Shown piece by piece: positions 60,705 to 64,000 of a DNA stretch of 64,000 bases (its first letter is position 1; the number at the start of each line of letters is the position of its first letter). A model generated the notes under the pieces. That model did not search any database. It was not told the DNA's origin and worked only from the letters and a program-made list of their open reading frames with translations. Location: the NCBI RefSeq assembly GCF_003610375.1, contig NZ_RAPZ01000011.1, forward strand, positions 1-64,000, given 5' to 3'. The translations under genes and the position numbers were made by a program. Source of the stretch: Sphingomonas sp. PP-CC-1A-547 (GTDB lineage: Bacteria; Pseudomonadota; Alphaproteobacteria; Sphingomonadales; Sphingomonadaceae).

Positions 60705-61016
60705 GGTGGCGTCCTTCGATGGTTGAGACGCGCCCGGTTGGGCGGTATCCAAACCTTTGCATCGACCGTGCCAGTTATGTAATACAGCAGCACACAGCAG
60801 TGAAAGTGTTCAATTAGCGAGATATTTCGCCAGCTCATGACGCAGCCCCGGTCAGTTCTGACTGGTGGGATGCGCCACAACTTGGCAAAAATTGCAGCAA
60901 ATTGGGAGGGGCGATCTTCTCGTACCCCTCGCTCTTTCGCACGGCAGGCAGGGGCCGCAGCAGCTAGTCGGGGACGGGAAGGCAGGGGAGTTACCAGCAC
61001 CCCTCAAACAAAAGGT
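60705..61016. other. Intergenic region without a supported gene
   Basis: 312 bases lie between the small secreted protein and moaB. A/T-richer sequence at 60770-60830 may contain the promoter of the former. Nothing else is recognisable. Confidence 0.4.
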
Positions 61017-61544
61017 TCAGCGCTCCAGCAAGCGCGGCATCAGCTCGACGAAGTTGCAGGGGCGATGGCGGCTATCGAGCTGGTCGCGAAGGATGCCGTC
61101 CCAGCCGTCCTTCACCGCGCCGGTCGAGCCGGGCAGCGCGAAGATATAGGTGCCGTGCGATACGCAGGCGCACGCGCGCGACTGGACCGTCGAGGTGCCG
61201 ATCGTCTGGTAGCTGAGCATGCGGAAGAGCTCGCCGAAGCCGGGTATCATCTTCTCGGCAACCTGCTCGACCGCTTCCGGCGTCACGTCGCGCCCGGTGA
61301 CGCCGGTGCCGCCGGTGGTGATGATGCAGTCGATTTCGGGATCGCCGATCCAGGCGTGCAGGCGCGAGACGATCGTCTCGACGTCGTCCTTCTCGATCCG
61401 GCGGTCGGCGAGAACGTGACCCGCCTCGGTCAGCCGCGCGACCAGCGTATCACCCGAGCGATCCTCGGCAAGGCCACGCGTGTCCGACACGGTCAGCACG
61501 GCAATCCGGACCGGGAGGAAAATCCGGCTCTCATCGATGGGCAT
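61017..61544 (-). CDS. moaB: Molybdenum cofactor biosynthesis protein MoaB
   Basis: The 175-residue protein has the MoaB/MogA fold: [27 protein letters not shown] and [21 protein letters not shown]. It adenylylates molybdopterin before metal insertion. The ATG at 61544 gives the family N-terminus. It lies directly downstream of slt, with six bases between. It would support Mo enzymes such as the orphan 2Fe-2S subunit's partner. Confidence 0.92.
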   Translation of the reverse strand: MPIDESRIFLPVRIAVLTVSDTRGLAEDRSGDTLVARLTEAGHVLADRRIEKDDVETIVSRLHAWIGDPEIDCIITTGGTGVTGRDVTPEAVEQVAEKMIPGFGELFRMLSYQTIGTSTVQSRACACVSHGTYIFALPGSTGAVKDGWDGILRDQLDSRHRPCNFVELMPRLLER

Positions 61545-61549
61545 GAAAC

Positions 61550-63421
61550 TCAGTCCGCGCGCGTGACGGTGGTGGATTGCGGCCCGACGCTGGCATTGAC
61601 GGCGACGGTAGCATTCAAGGGCGCCGTGCTGGCGCGATATTGCGTGTAGGGCTTGGCCGCCATCCGCACTGCGGTCGCACCCGGCAGGCCGGGAAAGCGC
61701 GGCCACATGCCCTGCGCGAGCGCGTTGCGGCTGGTCGATGCCTTCTTGCCGCCCTGCGCCTCGTACATCCAGTAGTTACGCAGCACTGTGGTGACGTAGC
61801 CACGCGTCTCCCAGTACGGAATGCTCTCGATATACATCAGCGGATCGCCGTTATCGTGGACGATCGCGTTCCAGTCGCCAACGGGGCGCGGACCTGCATT
61901 ATACGCCGCGATTACCTTGGGCAGCAGCCCGCCGGTGACGCCTGCCATGTCGCGCAGCCGCTCGAGATGGCGCTGGCCGACATCCATGTTAGTGCTCGGC
62001 TTGGTCAGCGCTTTCACGTCGATCGAGGTGCCACGCTCGCGCGCGAAATCGGTCGCGGCGGCGGGCATGATCTGCATGAGACCATACGCGCCGGCCGGGC
62101 TCTTCACGGTGTTACGGAACCGCGATTCCTCGAGCGTGTGCGCGTAGACCAGCGCCTTGTCGATGTGCCAGCCGCTGTCGGGCGTCCAGTTCGGCGTCGG
62201 ATACCGCGCCTCGGCGGTCGACGTGACCCCCTGCGGGCAGTTGTGCGCGAGCCAGACAGTCGTCGCGGGCAGGCTCAGCGCTTCCGCCACGCGGACCAGG
62301 TTGGCGAACTCGCGCGGATCGCCGATCTTGGCTTGCTGACGGATGACGGTATCGGCCAGGTCGGTCTCGCCGACCTCGACCAGTGCCGCGGCGACCCGGA
62401 CGTTCGGACGCTTGCCCACGACCTTCCAGTCGCTGGCGACAAGCCCGCCGACCGACGTGCCCTTGTCCTTCATCGCGAGTTGCTGGCGCGCGAGCTGGCC
62501 ATAGAAGCTCTCGCCGAACTGTGCCGCAGCCTTCAGCCGACCCTCGATCTTGTCGGGGCGCGAGCACACCATGTCCGCACGCGACGCCCAGTACAAAGCC
62601 GCCGCCCGAAGATCGACGTCGCCGGCGCGTGCTGCAACACCCTCGAACCCGGTCTCGGCATTCGCGCAGTCATTCTGCCGCCATGCCGACAGCGCGCCGA
62701 CCCAGCGGCCCTGGACGGCCCAGTCGCCGACGCCGTCCTGTGCCTTCGCCGCCATCACGCGCGCGTTCACATCGTCGCCTTCGAGGAAATAGATCCACGC
62801 GATCTTCTGCTGCCACTCGGTCAGCGCCTCGGGGGTGAGGCCGGGCGTGCTTTCCAGCAGCGACTGCGCTTCGCGGCCCATGTCCGCCTTCACGTAAGGC
62901 TGCATCTTCAGCGCGAGATCGGCGGCGATCATGTCGCCCTGCAGGCTCTTGGCGCGGACGCGACGCGGCGCGCCGTCCTGCCAGATCAGCCGCTGTGCCG
63001 TGGGGAGGGGGGGCAGGTCGACCGCGCCGCGGGTCGTCGCGAGGCGCGAGATCTGCGCGGCTTCGGGCAGTTCGGGCGCTTCGTTGAGTAGCGCGACCAG
63101 CGGCTCCATCTCGACGCGCGGCGAACCCTTCGCCGTATACATCTCGGCGCGCGCGATCGCATGCAGCGGGCCGGGCTTCATCGTGTCGAGCCCGATCTGC
63201 GCGTCGGTCCACTTGCCGTCGCGGATTGCCGCGAAGACCGTCTTGTACGCCTCGCGCTGGCTAGCATCGAGCTGGTCGGGGATCTGCTCGATCGTCGGTG
63301 CGCCGATCAACTGCGTCGTGCCGAGCCGCACATCGCCCGCGGGCTCACCGGCGACGGTCGCGGCGAGTGCTGGAAAGGGGAGGGCGCTGAGCCCCAGAAC
63401 GATAGCTAGAGTCCGAATCAT
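61550..63421 (-). CDS. slt: Soluble lytic murein transglycosylase
   Basis: The 623-residue periplasmic enzyme has a signal peptide ([17 protein letters not shown]), an alpha-helical superhelix (about 50-420) and a C-terminal lysozyme-like SLT domain. The catalytic Glu is in [26 protein letters not shown], and [11 protein letters not shown] follows. It cleaves peptidoglycan with 1,6-anhydro product formation. It overlaps the upstream glycosylase gene by four bases (ATGA). Confidence 0.93.
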   Translation of the reverse strand: MIRTLAIVLGLSALPFPALAATVAGEPAGDVRLGTTQLIGAPTIEQIPDQLDASQREAYKTVFAAIRDGKWTDAQIGLDTMKPGPLHAIARAEMYTAKGSPRVEMEPLVALLNEAPELPEAAQISRLATTRGAVDLPPLPTAQRLIWQDGAPRRVRAKSLQGDMIAADLALKMQPYVKADMGREAQSLLESTPGLTPEALTEWQQKIAWIYFLEGDDVNARVMAAKAQDGVGDWAVQGRWVGALSAWRQNDCANAETGFEGVAARAGDVDLRAAALYWASRADMVCSRPDKIEGRLKAAAQFGESFYGQLARQQLAMKDKGTSVGGLVASDWKVVGKRPNVRVAAALVEVGETDLADTVIRQQAKIGDPREFANLVRVAEALSLPATTVWLAHNCPQGVTSTAEARYPTPNWTPDSGWHIDKALVYAHTLEESRFRNTVKSPAGAYGLMQIMPAAATDFARERGTSIDVKALTKPSTNMDVGQRHLERLRDMAGVTGGLLPKVIAAYNAGPRPVGDWNAIVHDNGDPLMYIESIPYWETRGYVTTVLRNYWMYEAQGGKKASTSRNALAQGMWPRFPGLPGATAVRMAAKPYTQYRASTAPLNATVAVNASVGPQSTTVTRAD

Positions 63422-64000
63422 CTCACACCCTCTTGCGACGTCAGTCCGCGCATCAGCATCTGCAAATCCTTCCAGGCCTCGGCCTTGGCCGCGGGCTTCT
63501 CGATCAGAAATCGCGGATGAAAGCTCGCGACCACGCCGGTTTCGTCGGAAGCTTCGCCAGACGCCGAACCGGACCCCGTTTCTCCGGTCTTATGGTTAAA
63601 TCCGTGTAAACGCCCGCGCGCCGCCTGTAATTCCGTCCCGAGGATCGCACGGCTCGCCGCATTGCCCAGCAACAACAACCGCTTGGGCGCAACCAACCCG
63701 ATGTGATGCTTGGCGATTTCCGACAGCCGAGCCTCGACCTCGCTCTGGATACGCCCCGCCGTCGGCCGCTTCGCGCAGACCGCCGCGAGATGCACCTCGT
63801 CGCGCGTCAGACCGATCGCACCTAGCATCTTGTCGAGCAATCGTCCCGATGCGCCGCTCAGCAAAGCCCCTGCATCGCCGTCGTCGCGGTCGGGACAATC
63901 GACAAGCACCATGACCGTAGCGTCAGCCGGGCCGACCGCGGCCAGCGAAACCCCGCTCCAGTCCGCCTCGGGAACCTCCGCGCTGCTCCGCCAGGCCAGG
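63418..64000 (-). CDS. Uracil-DNA glycosylase family protein (5' end beyond window)
   Basis: The frame is open from the right edge down to 63418. The visible 194 residues contain the family 4/5-type sequence MVLVDCPDRDDGDAG, KMLGAIGLTRDEVHLAAVCAKRP and the C-terminal SFHPRFLI motif. Cys of an iron-sulfur cluster may be upstream. It removes uracil from DNA. The start codon is not in the window. It overlaps slt by four bases, so they are co-transcribed. Confidence 0.85.
   Translation of the reverse strand, partial: LAWRSSAEVPEADWSGVSLAAVGPADATVMVLVDCPDRDDGDAGALLSGASGRLLDKMLGAIGLTRDEVHLAAVCAKRPTAGRIQSEVEARLSEIAKHHIGLVAPKRLLLLGNAASRAILGTELQAARGRLHGFNHKTGETGSGSASGEASDETGVVASFHPRFLIEKPAAKAEAWKDLQMLMRGLTSQEGVR

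Overview
The window is a GC-rich chromosomal segment of an alphaproteobacterium. I place it in the Sphingomonadales, most likely Sphingomonas or a close relative. This rests on gene content: large TonB-dependent receptors of the Xanthomonas/Caulobacter type paired with tryptophan-halogenase homologues, an HPr-rel-A (PqqD / HprK-like kinase / nucleotidyltransferase) cassette, a eukaryote/archaeon-type prolyl-tRNA synthetase, a PA0069-type radical SAM protein, and many GC-rich palindromic intergenic repeats. No similarity search was possible, so all assignments come from motifs, length, layout and memory of the families.

Left edge to 4.8 kb: a patchy region. It holds the first codons of a probable IS110-type transposase (cut by the window edge), a CPBP membrane protease, a small membrane protein with an overlapping winged-helix regulator, a decayed beta-lactamase-fold gene, and a PKHD-type Fe(II)/2OG dioxygenase divergent from a small Glu/Gly-rich secreted peptide.

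4.8-22.0 kb: a polysaccharide utilisation locus whose enzymes match xyloglucan breakdown. It encodes GH39, a TonB-dependent receptor, two tightly overlapping flavin-dependent halogenase homologues, GH74 (xyloglucanase type), and a counter-oriented operon GH31 (alpha-xylosidase type) - SGNH esterase - GH29 (alpha-fucosidase type). A divergent GH35 beta-galactosidase closes the locus. Palindromic operator-like sites lie in the two divergent control regions.

22.4-34.2 kb: housekeeping and metabolism. It holds tRNA-Glu, recJ, a prolyl-4-hydroxylase-like protein, an RcnB-like low-complexity protein, an orphan 2Fe-2S subunit, a FucP-type sugar transporter, glutarate/glutaryl-CoA metabolism (CoA-transferase and gcdH), an S24-type repressor divergent from two small genes, and a multifunctional-enzyme-type SDR.

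34.3-41.7 kb: a complete phosphate regulon on the minus strand, in transcription order phoR, pstS, pstC, pstA, pstB, phoU, phoB. A three-unit Pho box with 11-bp periodicity overlaps the phoR stop codon.

41.9-44.4 kb: a four-gene HPr-rel-A cassette whose first gene encodes a twin-arginine-exported small protein. The function of this type of system is not established, and it is the best candidate for an undescribed system here.

44.4-58 kb: vanZ-like, gph, glmU, glmS, then a tandem glycine riboswitch and gcvT-gcvH-gcvPA-gcvPB. A palindromic repeat sits in frame inside gcvPB. A CcdC-like protein, an EamA transporter, proS and a VOC protein follow.

58-64 kb: a radical SAM protein, an outer-membrane barrel, small proteins, moaB, slt and the start-truncated uracil-DNA glycosylase gene at the right edge.
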